The notes beneath the pieces are model-generated. The model did no database searches, was not told the origin of the DNA, and saw nothing but the letters and a program-made list of their open reading frames with translations. A program made the position numbers and the translations under genes. Below are positions 50,643 through 60,054 of a stretch of 64,000 nt of DNA, piece after piece; positions within the stretch are counted from its first letter, which is position 1; every line of letters begins with the position of its first letter. Source of the DNA: DAIRDK01 sp035403225 (GTDB lineage: Bacteria; Bacteroidota; Bacteroidia; Bacteroidales; FEN-979); NCBI GenBank assembly GCA_035403225.1, contig DAONET010000004.1, positions 1-64,000 on the forward strand, written 5' to 3'.

Positions 50643-53033
50643 ATGAACAGATTCCTTATACTCCTTTCAGCTATGCTGATCTCTGTTTCCTTGTCAGGGC
50701 AGGATCTTCGCTATTCGGAAGTGAATATCTCGTTATCCGGTAAGACCATCCATCAGCTTGCTTCGCTGGGCATCCCGTTGGATGAAGGGAACATGACCCG
50801 CGAAGGGACCGTGAGAATGATCCTTTCGGAAGAAGAGCTTTCCCGGATCTCCCAAGCCGGTTTTTCGTACGAGACCATCACCGGTGATTATTCCTCTTTC
50901 ATCACGGAACGGAATACACGCCTTGCCTCGCTCATTGAGTCCATCAACCACGAGATCAAAGACGGCATGCTGACCGGTGGCGATTATCCGGTGCCACAGG
51001 GATTTGAGTTGGGCTCCATGGGCGGTTTCTATACCTTGGAGGAGGCTTATCATGAAATGGATTCCCTTCACAACGCCTACCCCGACCTCGTCTCCGAAAA
51101 AGCGGTATTTAACAATACCACCACCATCGAAGGGCGCCCCATTTATTACCTGAAAATTTCCGATAACCCGAACGTAAACGAAGATGAACCCAGGGTGCTG
51201 TACGACGGACTGACCCATGCCCGGGAGCCGATCGGCATGCAACAGCTTTTTTATTTCATGAACTACCTGCTGGAGCATTATGCCACTGATCCGGAGATAC
51301 AATACCTGGTCAATAATGTCGAAATGTATTTTATCCCGGTGATGAATCCCGACGGATATCATCACAACCAGATGACCAATCCCATCGGAGGTGGTATGTG
51401 GAGAAAGAATAAACGCAACAACGGCGATGGCACTTACGGGGTTGACCTCAACCGGAACTACGGCTATATGTGGGGCTATGATGACCAGGGATCATCTCCT
51501 GTCACCAGTGATGAGACGTATCGTGGAAGCGGACCGTTCTCTGAGCCGGAAACACAAATAGCTCGCGACTTCTGCAATGATAAAGATTTCAAACTGGCCC
51601 TGAATTATCATTCCCATGGGAATGTTTGCCTTTATGCCTGGTCGTATATCACTTCCCTCACACCCGATAGTACCATATTCACGAAGTATTCAGACCTTCT
51701 TACACGCGACAATAATTATATCACGGGAACATCGGGAGAGGTGCTATACAACACCAACGGCGACATGAATGACTGGTTGTACGGGGATGTCACCCAGCAT
51801 CCTGTAAACATCTCTTTTACCCCCGAGATCGGAGGGAGCAGCGACGGCTTCTGGCCACTGGCAAACCGCATCATCCCGTTATCTAAGGAGAACATGCTGG
51901 CCAATCTCTTGCTGGCACATCTCTCTTATCGCTATGCAGAGGTCAGGGATGAATCGGATGCCATCATCGGCGACCGCGAGGGCTATTTTCCGTTCAAAAT
52001 CACGCGTTACGGTCTGGATAGCAACGGGCAGTACACCGTTTCCATCCAACCCGTCGATCCTGCCGTGATTACCTCGGTCGGGAATCCGGTCACCTTCACT
52101 TCCCTGGCGCTCTTTGAATCCGCTGTCGATTCCATCTCATTTACCCTTTCTCCTGATTTACCTGTCGGCGAAGCATTTCAATTTTTATTACAGATCAACA
52201 ACGGCTTCTATACGCATACCGATACCATCACCAGGTATTTCGGTCCGCCGCTGGTAGCATTCAGCGACGATGGAAGCAGCTTCAGCAAGTGGTACTCTTC
52301 CAAATGGAACACGACGACCAAGCATTATTTCTCTCCTTCGTCATCAATAACAGATTCTCCTTCGGGAAGGTATTCCAACAACGAAAGCAATTCCGTGATC
52401 ATGGATGAATTCGTCGACTTGTCCAATTCACCCGTTGCGGTGATCGAATACATGGCCTGGTGGGATATTGAAAATGGGTTGGATTATGTTCAGGTTGCAG
52501 GAACATCGGCGACATCATTCGTTCCGTTCGCCGGCAGATATACCCATCCCGGGGGACCAGCGCAAGCCACTGGTCAGCCGGTTTACGACAATGTGATGAA
52601 TGAATGGGTGAAAGAACAGATCGTCACGACTGATTATGCCGGCAAAGACCTGTTGCTTCGTTTCACCCTCAACAGCGATTCGTGGGGTACCGCCGACGGC
52701 TTCTATTTCGATGATATGAAAATCACCGTCATCGACATGTCATGCTCCGGGATTGACACTCCGGGAGCGGAGGGGGCCTGGTTCTCACAACCAGCTCCGA
52801 ATCCGTCGGACAGAGTGGCTTCGTTCCGGTACCGGCTACCTGAAGGTTCCACAGGGCCTGCCTGGCTAAAAGTATACGATCTTCGCGGAATGGAAATTTA
52901 TACGGAAAAAGTTGAAACCCGGAGCGGATCAATTACGTTGAATACGGTTGACCTTGAGCGGGGAGTGTATCTTTGCAGGCTTGAAACGGCGGGATTTATT
53001 TCACCGGTAAGAAAATTGCTCATCATCCATTAA
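50643..53033 (+). CDS. Secreted zinc carboxypeptidase (M14) with T9SS sorting domain
   Basis: A 796-residue secreted protein. The signal peptide ends in VSLSGQ, leaving Gln. A propeptide of about 115 residues precedes the M14 domain, whose zinc ligands are His192 and Glu195 (GLTHAREPIG) and His323 (NYHSHGN). The substrate carboxylate-binding stretch reads 'VDLNRNYGYMWG', and the catalytic Glu is in SFTPEIGGSSD near 395. Ig-like/jelly-roll segments (about 500-700) and a type A sorting domain (PAPNPSDRVASFRYRL ... LERGVYLCRLE ... KLLIIH) follow. It is expected to remove C-terminal residues from peptides outside the cell. It follows gldD at a distance of 92 bases. Confidence 0.92.
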   Translation: MNRFLILLSAMLISVSLSGQDLRYSEVNISLSGKTIHQLASLGIPLDEGNMTREGTVRMILSEEELSRISQAGFSYETITGDYSSFITERNTRLASLIESINHEIKDGMLTGGDYPVPQGFELGSMGGFYTLEEAYHEMDSLHNAYPDLVSEKAVFNNTTTIEGRPIYYLKISDNPNVNEDEPRVLYDGLTHAREPIGMQQLFYFMNYLLEHYATDPEIQYLVNNVEMYFIPVMNPDGYHHNQMTNPIGGGMWRKNKRNNGDGTYGVDLNRNYGYMWGYDDQGSSPVTSDETYRGSGPFSEPETQIARDFCNDKDFKLALNYHSHGNVCLYAWSYITSLTPDSTIFTKYSDLLTRDNNYITGTSGEVLYNTNGDMNDWLYGDVTQHPVNISFTPEIGGSSDGFWPLANRIIPLSKENMLANLLLAHLSYRYAEVRDESDAIIGDREGYFPFKITRYGLDSNGQYTVSIQPVDPAVITSVGNPVTFTSLALFESAVDSISFTLSPDLPVGEAFQFLLQINNGFYTHTDTITRYFGPPLVAFSDDGSSFSKWYSSKWNTTTKHYFSPSSSITDSPSGRYSNNESNSVIMDEFVDLSNSPVAVIEYMAWWDIENGLDYVQVAGTSATSFVPFAGRYTHPGGPAQATGQPVYDNVMNEWVKEQIVTTDYAGKDLLLRFTLNSDSWGTADGFYFDDMKITVIDMSCSGIDTPGAEGAWFSQPAPNPSDRVASFRYRLPEGSTGPAWLKVYDLRGMEIYTEKVETRSGSITLNTVDLERGVYLCRLETAGFISPVRKLLIIH

Positions 53034-53044
53034 AAAGACAGGCC

Positions 53045-53956
53045 GTGATTGAAACTATTAAATTCGGCAACCTTACCTGGTCTCATATCGTCAGACCCAA
53101 TGAAGAGGATCTTCAGATACTGACGGATCACTTTCATTTTCATCCCCTCGACATCGATGACTGCCGAAGTGTGGTGAATCTGAGACCCAAAATCGACGTG
53201 TACGATGATTACTACTTCCTGATTCTCCATTTCCCGAGTTTCGATACCTCCCAGACCTTTGTCGACACCAAGGAAATCAAGGTTTTTTGGGGAAAGGATT
53301 TTCTAATTACCATCGGCAAATCGCACTGGTTGGTGAAGGACATGTTCAGTCAGGAGAAAGCACGGGCTATCGCCGGGAAAAAGATGGACGTCGATAGTAC
53401 CGATATTCTGCTTTACCGGATCCTTGAACGCTTGATGCATGAAACGCAGAACCTGGTGGAGAAGGTGGAGAAGGATGTAGACAACTGCGGGAAATCACTG
53501 TTTAGCAAGAAGGCGGAAAAGACAATCGAAAAGATCAGCATCACCCGGAAAAATGTGGTGCTGCTGAACACCATGTTCAAACCCCAATTGCAATTGTTCC
53601 ATAAACTGCAGAGCGGAGCTGTGGAAGGTTATGCGGCCAATATGGAAGATTATTGGGGAAACATCCTCGACTTCTATCAGAAAACCTGGGATACCGTAGA
53701 AGATGCCGGAGAACTTATTCGTGGTTATTCCACCACCTTCGATTCCCTGCAGGTCAATAAGACCAATGAGGTGATGAAGATCCTGACGCTGGTTTCGTCG
53801 GTCCTGCTGCCGCTTACCTTCCTGGCCAGCTTGTATGGGATGAATGTCCCGTTGCCCATTCAGGAGCGTCCCGAATCATTTTTGGTCATCACCGGTATCA
53901 TGATTGTCATTGCCGTGATGATGGTTGTTTATTTTAAAGGGCGACGATGGATGTGA
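53045..53956 (+). CDS. corA: CorA-family magnesium/cobalt transporter
   Basis: A pentameric Mg2+ channel of the inner membrane. The 303-residue protein has a large cytosolic domain and two C-terminal helices. The invariant loop motif is YGMNVPLP (about 264-271), between helix 1 (LVSSVLLPLTFLASL) and helix 2 (FLVITGIMIVIAVMMVVYF). The gene begins with GTG at 53045, 11 bases after the carboxypeptidase stop; no ATG lies at the expected position for the family N-terminus. It converges on the DAHP synthase gene with adjacent stop codons. Confidence 0.94.
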   Translation: MIETIKFGNLTWSHIVRPNEEDLQILTDHFHFHPLDIDDCRSVVNLRPKIDVYDDYYFLILHFPSFDTSQTFVDTKEIKVFWGKDFLITIGKSHWLVKDMFSQEKARAIAGKKMDVDSTDILLYRILERLMHETQNLVEKVEKDVDNCGKSLFSKKAEKTIEKISITRKNVVLLNTMFKPQLQLFHKLQSGAVEGYAANMEDYWGNILDFYQKTWDTVEDAGELIRGYSTTFDSLQVNKTNEVMKILTLVSSVLLPLTFLASLYGMNVPLPIQERPESFLVITGIMIVIAVMMVVYFKGRRWM

Positions 53957-55048
53957 TCAATCTTCGCTGTTCATGACATCGATCTGGCGCTGGATCGATT
54001 CTTCATGCAGCGCCTGCAACAATTTCATCAGAAACTCCCTGCTTAATCCCAGTTCTTCCCCTGCTCTTACGCGTTCGTGGATAACCTGTCTCCATCTTTT
54101 CAATTGCAGGATGGTGATACGGTTCATTTTCTTGTATTTTCCGATCTCTCCCACGACATTCATTCGCCGGGCAAGGATCTCAATCATTTCCTGATCAAGT
54201 TTGTCTATTTCCGACCGTAGTTTTTCCAGTACATTCTGAAATTCCTGCTCCCCTGATTCTTCCCGTATTACCAATCCTGAGATCAGTTGTTGTAACTGCT
54301 GAGGAGTGATTTGCTGTTTTTTATCGGTAAGGGCTTCCTGCGGACGGATATGTACTTCGATCATCAATCCGTTCATCTCCAGATCAAGGGCTTTCTGGGC
54401 AGTAGGCAACAGCCGGGTAGTTTCTCCGCAAATATGGCTGGGATCAACGATCATCGGGAGATCGGGGCACATCCTTTTTAACTCGATAGGGATCTCCCAC
54501 ATGGGGGCGTTGCGGTATGGGGTACTCTGGAAGAAAGAAAATCCGCGATGGACGGCGATGATCCGTTTCACGCCCATGGCATTGATCCGTTCAATCGCCC
54601 CTAACCATGTCTTCAGATCGGGGTTGAGCGGGTTCTTGATCATCACCGGGATATCCACCCCTTTCAGCGCTTCTCCGATCTCCTGCACCGAAAAAGGATT
54701 TACAACGGTCCGGGCTCCGATCCAAAGAATATCGACTCTGTGTTTCAGCGCTTCTTCCACATGGTGCGGGTTGGCTACTTCCACGGTGGTCTTCAGCCCT
54801 GTCTCTTCCCGGACTTGTTTCAGCCAGCTCAGCCCCACGGAACCAACTCCTTCGAACGAACCGGGACGCGTCCGTGGTTTCCAGATGCCCGCCCGGAAAA
54901 CTTTAACGTTGGGGATTGCTGCCAGCGATCTGGCCGTAGTCATCACCTGCTCTTCCGATTCAGCTGAACAGGGACCGGCAATGATGCAGGGAGTGACCTG
55001 GCAGGGAAGCCAGTCATGCAAAGGAAGAATGTTCAACGCCGGAGCCAT
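53957..55048 (-). CDS. DAHP synthase-chorismate mutase fusion
   Basis: A bifunctional enzyme for the first step of the shikimate pathway and the branch to prephenate. Residues 1-260 are a class I-beta 3-deoxy-7-phosphoheptulonate synthase (IAGPCSAES at 23-31; KPRTRPGSFEGVG; AVHRGF; MIVDPSH). Residues 275-360 are an AroQ-type chorismate mutase (LEKLRSEIDKLDQEMIEILARRM). In such fusions the mutase part serves as the sensor for feedback inhibition by prephenate, as known for the Bacteroidota and Bacillus classes. No other aromatic amino-acid gene lies nearby. The small membrane protein gene is 9 bases upstream on the same strand. Confidence 0.95.
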   Translation of the reverse strand: MAPALNILPLHDWLPCQVTPCIIAGPCSAESEEQVMTTARSLAAIPNVKVFRAGIWKPRTRPGSFEGVGSVGLSWLKQVREETGLKTTVEVANPHHVEEALKHRVDILWIGARTVVNPFSVQEIGEALKGVDIPVMIKNPLNPDLKTWLGAIERINAMGVKRIIAVHRGFSFFQSTPYRNAPMWEIPIELKRMCPDLPMIVDPSHICGETTRLLPTAQKALDLEMNGLMIEVHIRPQEALTDKKQQITPQQLQQLISGLVIREESGEQEFQNVLEKLRSEIDKLDQEMIEILARRMNVVGEIGKYKKMNRITILQLKRWRQVIHERVRAGEELGLSREFLMKLLQALHEESIQRQIDVMNSED

Positions 55049-55057
55049 CTGGAAAGA

Positions 55058-55552
55058 TTAATGAAGAGAAAAGATCATCCTGAAAAAAGCAACCAGCGCG
55101 CTGATGGCGGATACGATCATGACGATGATGAAAATTACCGGGATCAGCATGTCGAGCCAGGTCAGATTGGTGCCGGAGAAGTCAAACGGATACAGGTAAT
55201 AGAGGATGATGAACAAAATGAAGGTTGCCACTTCTGATATGATCCGGACCAGATAGTAAGGCCAGCGGGTCTCGATAAAGGCCATGATGGTGTTGGCCGC
55301 GATCTGAATAAAGATGTTGTAAATAAGGACAGCCTGAACGATGGAAAAAAAAATACTGGTGATAAAGGAAAGATTCCAGTCAGGGACTTTATTGACCACC
55401 CACAGGAAAATTATATTCCAGATGATGGCCCAGATATGTTCACCCCTCCGTTTCTTCAAAGGTTTATCCTGATACCAATGACGACGGGTAAAATCGTCCG
55501 CTTTACTGACCCAACCGGGCTTGGTCAGGGGAGATTCGGGTTCGTTTGTCAT
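55058..55552 (-). CDS. Small polytopic membrane protein, function unknown
   Basis: A 164-residue protein. The N-terminal 40 residues are hydrophilic with a 'TRRHWYQDKPLKKRRGEHIWA' basic stretch, followed by four hydrophobic segments (about 41-58, 63-85, 98-120 and 132-160). I recognise no family and no catalytic motif. It lies 9 bases upstream of the DAHP synthase gene and shares its -7 box (TACCTTTG, 55575-55582), so the two are probably one unit. Confidence 0.7.
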   Translation of the reverse strand: MTNEPESPLTKPGWVSKADDFTRRHWYQDKPLKKRRGEHIWAIIWNIIFLWVVNKVPDWNLSFITSIFFSIVQAVLIYNIFIQIAANTIMAFIETRWPYYLVRIISEVATFILFIILYYLYPFDFSGTNLTWLDMLIPVIFIIVMIVSAISALVAFFRMIFSLH

Positions 55553-55574
55553 ACCTGACGTTTTTCAATTTTAA

Positions 55575-55582
55575 CAAAGGTA
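55575..55582 (-). promoter_or_regulatory. -7 box of the membrane protein/DAHP synthase unit (TACCTTTG)
   Basis: The reverse strand reads TACCTTTG, an exact consensus, 22 bases upstream of the ATG at 55552. Confidence 0.6.
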
Positions 55583-55618
55583 GATCAAATTTTAGTTTTG
55601 TGCTGTTCCCTTTTCCCT

Positions 55619-55626
55619 TAATTTTG
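55619..55626 (+). promoter_or_regulatory. -7 box of asnS (TAATTTTG, TTG 18 bases upstream)
   Basis: TAATTTTG is preceded by TTG at 55598-55600, giving TTG-N18-TAATTTTG, close to the ideal Bacteroidota promoter. The ATG lies 17 bases downstream. Confidence 0.75.
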
Positions 55627-55642
55627 CATCACTTAAGACTGA

Positions 55643-57046
55643 ATGGATATGGAACATTTGCGAAGATCGAGGATCTGTGATCTTGTCAGATCAAAGGAAA
55701 CGGGCCGGGATGTGCTCGTAAAAGGCTGGGTGCGCACACGACGCGGCAGTAAAAATATTTATTTTATTGCATTGAACGATGGATCGATCATTCACAATAT
55801 CCAGGTGGTTGTTGACGGGAATCGTTTCTCGGAAGAGTTCATGAAACCGGTGACTACCGGATCCTGTATCGCCGTAAAAGGTACATTGGTTGAATCCATG
55901 GGCCAGGGACAATCGGTAGAAATTCAAGCCAATGAAATTGAGGTTTACGGAACAGCCAGTCCCGAAACCTATCCACTACAGAAAAAAGGACATTCGCTGG
56001 AATTTCTTCGGGAGATCGCCCACCTGAGACCCCGTACCAACACTTTCGGAGCGGTATTGCGCATTCGTCATGCCATGGCGTTTGCCATTCACAAATACTT
56101 CAACGATCAGGGATTTTTCTACCTGCATACTCCCATTATCACCGGATCGGATGCAGAAGGCGCCGGAGATATGTTCCGGGTGACAACCCTCGATGATAAA
56201 AACCCTCCGCGTCTTCCCGACGGCAACGTGGATTATTCACAGGATTTCTTCGGAAAAGAAACCAAACTTACTGTTTCGGGACAACTGGAAGGGGAACTCG
56301 GCGCGCTGGCGTTGTCACTGGTTTATACTTTCGGACCGACCTTCAGGGCTGAAAACTCCAACACACCCCGCCATCTGGCAGAATTCTGGATGATAGAACC
56401 CGAAATGGCCTTCTACGATGTCAACGATAACATGGACCTGGCCGAAGACTTCCTCAAGTACCTGATGAAGTATGCGCTCGATCATTGTTTCGACGACCTG
56501 GAGTTCTTGAATAAAATGTATGATAATGAGCTGATCGAAAGACTGAAAGGCGTCATTGATAATAAGTTTGAACGGCTGACTTATACCGAAGCGGTCGATA
56601 TTCTGATGGCTGCTGACCAGAAATGGGAGTATCCGGTTTCATGGGGTGTAGATCTGCAAGCCGAACATGAACGGTACCTGGTTGAAAAGCACTTTAACAA
56701 ACCGGTTATTCTTACTGATTATCCCAAAGATATCAAGGCTTTCTATATGAAACAGAACGAGGACGGAAAGACTGTCCGCGGAATGGATGTCCTGTTCCCT
56801 CGTATCGGTGAGATCATTGGCGGATCGCAGCGCGAAGAAAACCTGGAATCCTTGACAAAACGCATTGAAGAACTTCACATTCCCGGGAAAGACGTTTCCT
56901 GGTATCTCGATACCCGACGCTTCGGGACAGCTCCGCACTCCGGATTCGGCCTGGGATTTGAAAGGCTCCTCCTGTTTGTGACCGGCATGGCTAATATCCG
57001 CGATGTGATTCCCTTCCCGCGTACCCCGAAGAATGCGGAATTTTAA
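55643..57046 (+). CDS. asnS: Asparaginyl-tRNA synthetase
   Basis: A class IIb synthetase of 467 residues. An N-terminal OB fold (KGWVRTRRGSKNIYFIALNDGS) binds the anticodon. The catalytic domain carries motif 1 (RPRTNTFGAVLRIRHAMA), motif 2 (FRAENSNTPRHLAEFWMIEPE) and motif 3 (GFGLGFERLLLFVTGMANIR). The acid/amide discrimination sequence fits AsnRS rather than AspRS. Two in-frame starts, 55643 and 55649, are possible; both follow the promoter. Divergent from the membrane protein/DAHP synthase unit. Confidence 0.97.
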   Translation: MDMEHLRRSRICDLVRSKETGRDVLVKGWVRTRRGSKNIYFIALNDGSIIHNIQVVVDGNRFSEEFMKPVTTGSCIAVKGTLVESMGQGQSVEIQANEIEVYGTASPETYPLQKKGHSLEFLREIAHLRPRTNTFGAVLRIRHAMAFAIHKYFNDQGFFYLHTPIITGSDAEGAGDMFRVTTLDDKNPPRLPDGNVDYSQDFFGKETKLTVSGQLEGELGALALSLVYTFGPTFRAENSNTPRHLAEFWMIEPEMAFYDVNDNMDLAEDFLKYLMKYALDHCFDDLEFLNKMYDNELIERLKGVIDNKFERLTYTEAVDILMAADQKWEYPVSWGVDLQAEHERYLVEKHFNKPVILTDYPKDIKAFYMKQNEDGKTVRGMDVLFPRIGEIIGGSQREENLESLTKRIEELHIPGKDVSWYLDTRRFGTAPHSGFGLGFERLLLFVTGMANIRDVIPFPRTPKNAEF

Positions 57047-57060
57047 TTCTGCACTCCCGT

Positions 57061-57086
57061 AAACGGGTAATACAGTCCGTTTTTTT
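57061..57086 (+). terminator. Candidate terminator of asnS
   Basis: AAACGG and CCGTTT form a 6-bp stem with a 10-base loop, ending in T7. It starts 15 bases after the asnS stop. The short stem makes it moderate in strength. Confidence 0.5.
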
Positions 57087-57106
57087 CCTTATGTATAATC
57101 AGATTA

Positions 57107-57166
57107 ATTCTGAATTATACACTTCCGCATTACCTTCAGGCGGGAACCCGGATAAAGGAAAAAATT
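57107..57166 (+). repeat. Intergenic repeat, copy upstream of recJ
   Basis: The counterpart of 49311-49370; 41 of 60 positions agree without gaps by hand count. It follows the asnS terminator and precedes the recJ start by about 60 bases. A small TATAATCAGA/TCTGAATTATA hairpin overlaps its left end (57093-57118). Confidence 0.5.
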
Positions 57167-57226
57167 CAGCGTTGCTTTTTTCTTCTGAAGAGGAAAAAGT
57201 GATATTTTTACTTTGAAATTTGAACT

Positions 57227-58966
57227 ATGGAAAAACACTGGGTACTGAAACCTCAGGGGGATCCGGAAACAGTTAAACGGATCGCCGGGGAACTGAATAT
57301 CGACCGGTACCTTGCAACCCTGTTGGTTCAAAGAGGCATTCGTTCATACGGGGAGGCAAAATCTTTTTTCAGACCAAAAATTGAAGATCTGCATGACCCG
57401 TTCCTGATGAAGGACATGGACAAAGCCATTGAGCGTATCAGCAGGGCATTGCAAAACGGGGAAAAGATCCTGGTATATGGTGATTACGATGTGGATGGAA
57501 CCACTGCTGTTTCACTCGTTTATCTCTTCTTCAGAAATTATTCCGGCCAGATTGATTATTATATCCCGGACAGGTATACCGAAGGATACGGGATATCCAT
57601 CCGGAGTATTGATTTTGCGGCTGAGCAGGGTTTTTCGCTGGTGATCGCATTGGATTGCGGGATTAAGGCAGTGGAAAAGATTCAGTATGCCAACTCCAAA
57701 GGGATTGATTTTATCATTTGTGATCATCACCGTCCGGGAAGCACGCTTCCTGAAGCTTGTGCTGTCCTCGATCCAAAGAGAAGTGACTGTCCTTACCCTT
57801 ATAAGGAGCTTTCGGGCTGTGGCATCGGATTCAAACTTATCCAGGCGTATGGCCTGAAAACGGGGATCGATTTTGATGAACTGAGGATATATCTCGACCT
57901 GGTTGCGGTCAGCATCGCTTCCGATATCGTTGACATGACCGGCGAAAACCGGATTCTGGCTTACTTTGGTCTTGGTTTGATCAACACGCATCCGCGTCCG
58001 GGCATCGAAGCGATTCTTCAATACGGCGGGATCGAACGAAGCTCGTCGAAAGGAGGTCTTTTCTTCAATAAAGAACTGACTATTACCGACCTTGTCTTCC
58101 TCATTGGACCCAGAATCAATGCGGCCGGACGGATAGAGAACGGGCGGAATTCGGTTCGACTGCTCATTTCCGATAACCTGGAAGAGGCCCGGACCATTGG
58201 CAGGCAGATCGACCTTTACAATACGGAGCGGAAGAACCTGGATACCCTGGCCACGCAACAGGCGCTGGAGATGATCAGCAATGATCCGAACCTGAAAAAT
58301 GCGCGTTCTACCGTTATCTTTCATCCCGACTGGCACAAAGGGGTGATCGGGATTGTAGCTTCCCGCCTCACCGAGACCTATTACCGTCCCACGATCGTCC
58401 TTACCCAGGCTAACGGTTTGATCACCGGATCGGCCCGATCAGTCAAGGATTTTGACGTGTACGATGCAATCGATACATGCAGTGACCTGCTCGAGCATTT
58501 CGGGGGCCATAAATTTGCGGCCGGGCTTTCCCTGAAACCGGAGAAACTGGATCTTTTTCGCAAACGATTTGAAGAGACCGTAGCCGAGCGCCTGAAAGGG
58601 ATTGAGTTGAAGCCGGAGATCGAGGTTGATGTAGAACTTCCTTTTTCTGTCATCAACTCGAAATTTTTCAACATCATGAAGCAGTTCTCGCCCTTCGGAC
58701 CGGGAAATATGCCACCGATGTTTCGTACCGACGGGGTGATCGATGCAGAAGGGAGCAGGGTAGTAGGGAAGAATCACCTGAAACTGAATATTGCCCATCC
58801 GGAGATTCCCGGTGGACCATTCGCGGGAATCGCCTTCCAGCAGGGAGAACATATCTGGAAGATCGAAAAGAAGATCCCCTTTAATATCTGCTATCACCTG
58901 GAAGAGAACGAATGGAACGGGAACAAATCACTCCAACTGAACGTCAAGGATATACGGTTTGATTAG
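57227..58966 (+). CDS. recJ: Single-stranded DNA-specific 5'-3' exonuclease RecJ
   Basis: A 579-residue exonuclease of recombination and mismatch repair. DHH-family motifs are intact: LVYGDYDVDGTTAVSL (83-98, with Asp86/88/90), LDCGI, the namesake CDHHRPG and the LDLVAVSIASDIVDM stretch. The DHHA1 domain with GGHKFAAGL and the C-terminal OB fold follow. A candidate promoter with one base less than the -7 consensus (TACTTTG, about 57211) precedes the ATG. It converges on pfkA and the two stop codons overlap by four bases (58963-58966). Confidence 0.97.
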   Translation: MEKHWVLKPQGDPETVKRIAGELNIDRYLATLLVQRGIRSYGEAKSFFRPKIEDLHDPFLMKDMDKAIERISRALQNGEKILVYGDYDVDGTTAVSLVYLFFRNYSGQIDYYIPDRYTEGYGISIRSIDFAAEQGFSLVIALDCGIKAVEKIQYANSKGIDFIICDHHRPGSTLPEACAVLDPKRSDCPYPYKELSGCGIGFKLIQAYGLKTGIDFDELRIYLDLVAVSIASDIVDMTGENRILAYFGLGLINTHPRPGIEAILQYGGIERSSSKGGLFFNKELTITDLVFLIGPRINAAGRIENGRNSVRLLISDNLEEARTIGRQIDLYNTERKNLDTLATQQALEMISNDPNLKNARSTVIFHPDWHKGVIGIVASRLTETYYRPTIVLTQANGLITGSARSVKDFDVYDAIDTCSDLLEHFGGHKFAAGLSLKPEKLDLFRKRFEETVAERLKGIELKPEIEVDVELPFSVINSKFFNIMKQFSPFGPGNMPPMFRTDGVIDAEGSRVVGKNHLKLNIAHPEIPGGPFAGIAFQQGEHIWKIEKKIPFNICYHLEENEWNGNKSLQLNVKDIRFD

Positions 58967-59985
58967 GATTTACGATCGCCGAAGCAGATCCCTATTTTCC
59001 GTGCTTTCTCAATGAGGGTGTGATCCAACGGCACCAGCCTCAGTTTTCCTCCCACTTCGCTCAAAGGCAGTGAGGTCACGTCATTGGCATTCAGACAAAC
59101 CATTTCCCCGAACTTTCTCCGGGCGATCAGTTCCACGGCATAGGCTCCAAACCGGGTAGCCAGAATACGGTCCATCCCGGAGGGACTGCCTCCGCGCTGG
59201 ATGTAGCCGAGAATCGTTTCACGTGTCTCCAGCCCGGTCAGTTCTTCAATAGTCCTGGCGATATAATGGCCCGCTTTTTCACCTTTCGGACAGGGAATGC
59301 CTTCGGCAACGACAACGATGGAATAAGGCTTTTTATCGAGCGCCCTTTTTTTCAGGCAGCGGGCAACAATACCGATTTCAAAAGGTATCTCGGGAATGAG
59401 GATCACATCTCCTCCACCGGCCATCCCCGAATAGAGCGCCAACCATCCCGCATGATGTCCCATCACCTCGATCACCATGATCCGTTTGTGGCTGTTGGCC
59501 GTGGTATGGAGCCGGTCGAGCGCTTCGGTGATGATGGTCAGCGCCGAGTCAAAACCAAAAGTGACATCCGTTCCCCACACATCGTTATCGATGGTCTTGG
59601 GAATACCGATGATGTTCAGCCCTTCTTCAGCCAGTTGGGCGCAGGTTCGCTGGGTGCCGTTGCCGCCGATACAGACCAGGGCGTCGAAGCCCATCTCCTG
59701 GTAATGCTTTTTGATGATCTGGGGTTTGTCGAAAGAACTCGTTGACTTCCCCTGTTTGAAAGGGTTCTCGCGCGATGTTCCCAGGATCGTGCCGCCCAGG
59801 GTGAGGATCCCTGATAACTGGTTTTCATCAAGCTGAACAAACTCTTTGTTGATCAGACCAAGAAACCCGGAGGAGATCCCAAACACTTCCATCCCATATT
59901 CCAGGATAGCTGTTTTACCTACTCCGCGAATGGCTGCATTGATACCGGGGCAATCACCTCCGGCGGTTAATATTCCGATGCGCAT
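58963..59985 (-). CDS. pfkA: 6-phosphofructokinase, phosphate donor uncertain
   Basis: Phosphorylates fructose 6-phosphate in glycolysis. The protein has 340 residues from the ATG at 59985 (MRIGILTAGGDCPGINAA), which begins exactly at the conserved N-terminal strand; an ATG at 60009 would add eight residues. Catalytic PKTIDND is at 129-135 and GGD at 9-11. The donor-determining residues are mixed: Gly110 in IGGNGTQ (Gly104 of E. coli, ATP-type) with Lys130 in PKTIDND (Lys124, seen in PPi-dependent and group III ATP enzymes), and Asn109 in place of the usual Mg-binding Asp. This points to the group III PFK clade, in which ATP or PPi use cannot be read from sequence alone. Confidence 0.9.
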   Translation of the reverse strand: MRIGILTAGGDCPGINAAIRGVGKTAILEYGMEVFGISSGFLGLINKEFVQLDENQLSGILTLGGTILGTSRENPFKQGKSTSSFDKPQIIKKHYQEMGFDALVCIGGNGTQRTCAQLAEEGLNIIGIPKTIDNDVWGTDVTFGFDSALTIITEALDRLHTTANSHKRIMVIEVMGHHAGWLALYSGMAGGGDVILIPEIPFEIGIVARCLKKRALDKKPYSIVVVAEGIPCPKGEKAGHYIARTIEELTGLETRETILGYIQRGGSPSGMDRILATRFGAYAVELIARRKFGEMVCLNANDVTSLPLSEVGGKLRLVPLDHTLIEKARKIGICFGDRKS

Positions 59986-60054
59986 GGCTTCTGGATTAAC
60001 TGGCTTCAAAATTACAGAAAACCAGCGGTTCCATTTATGTTTTTTTTTCGTGGA

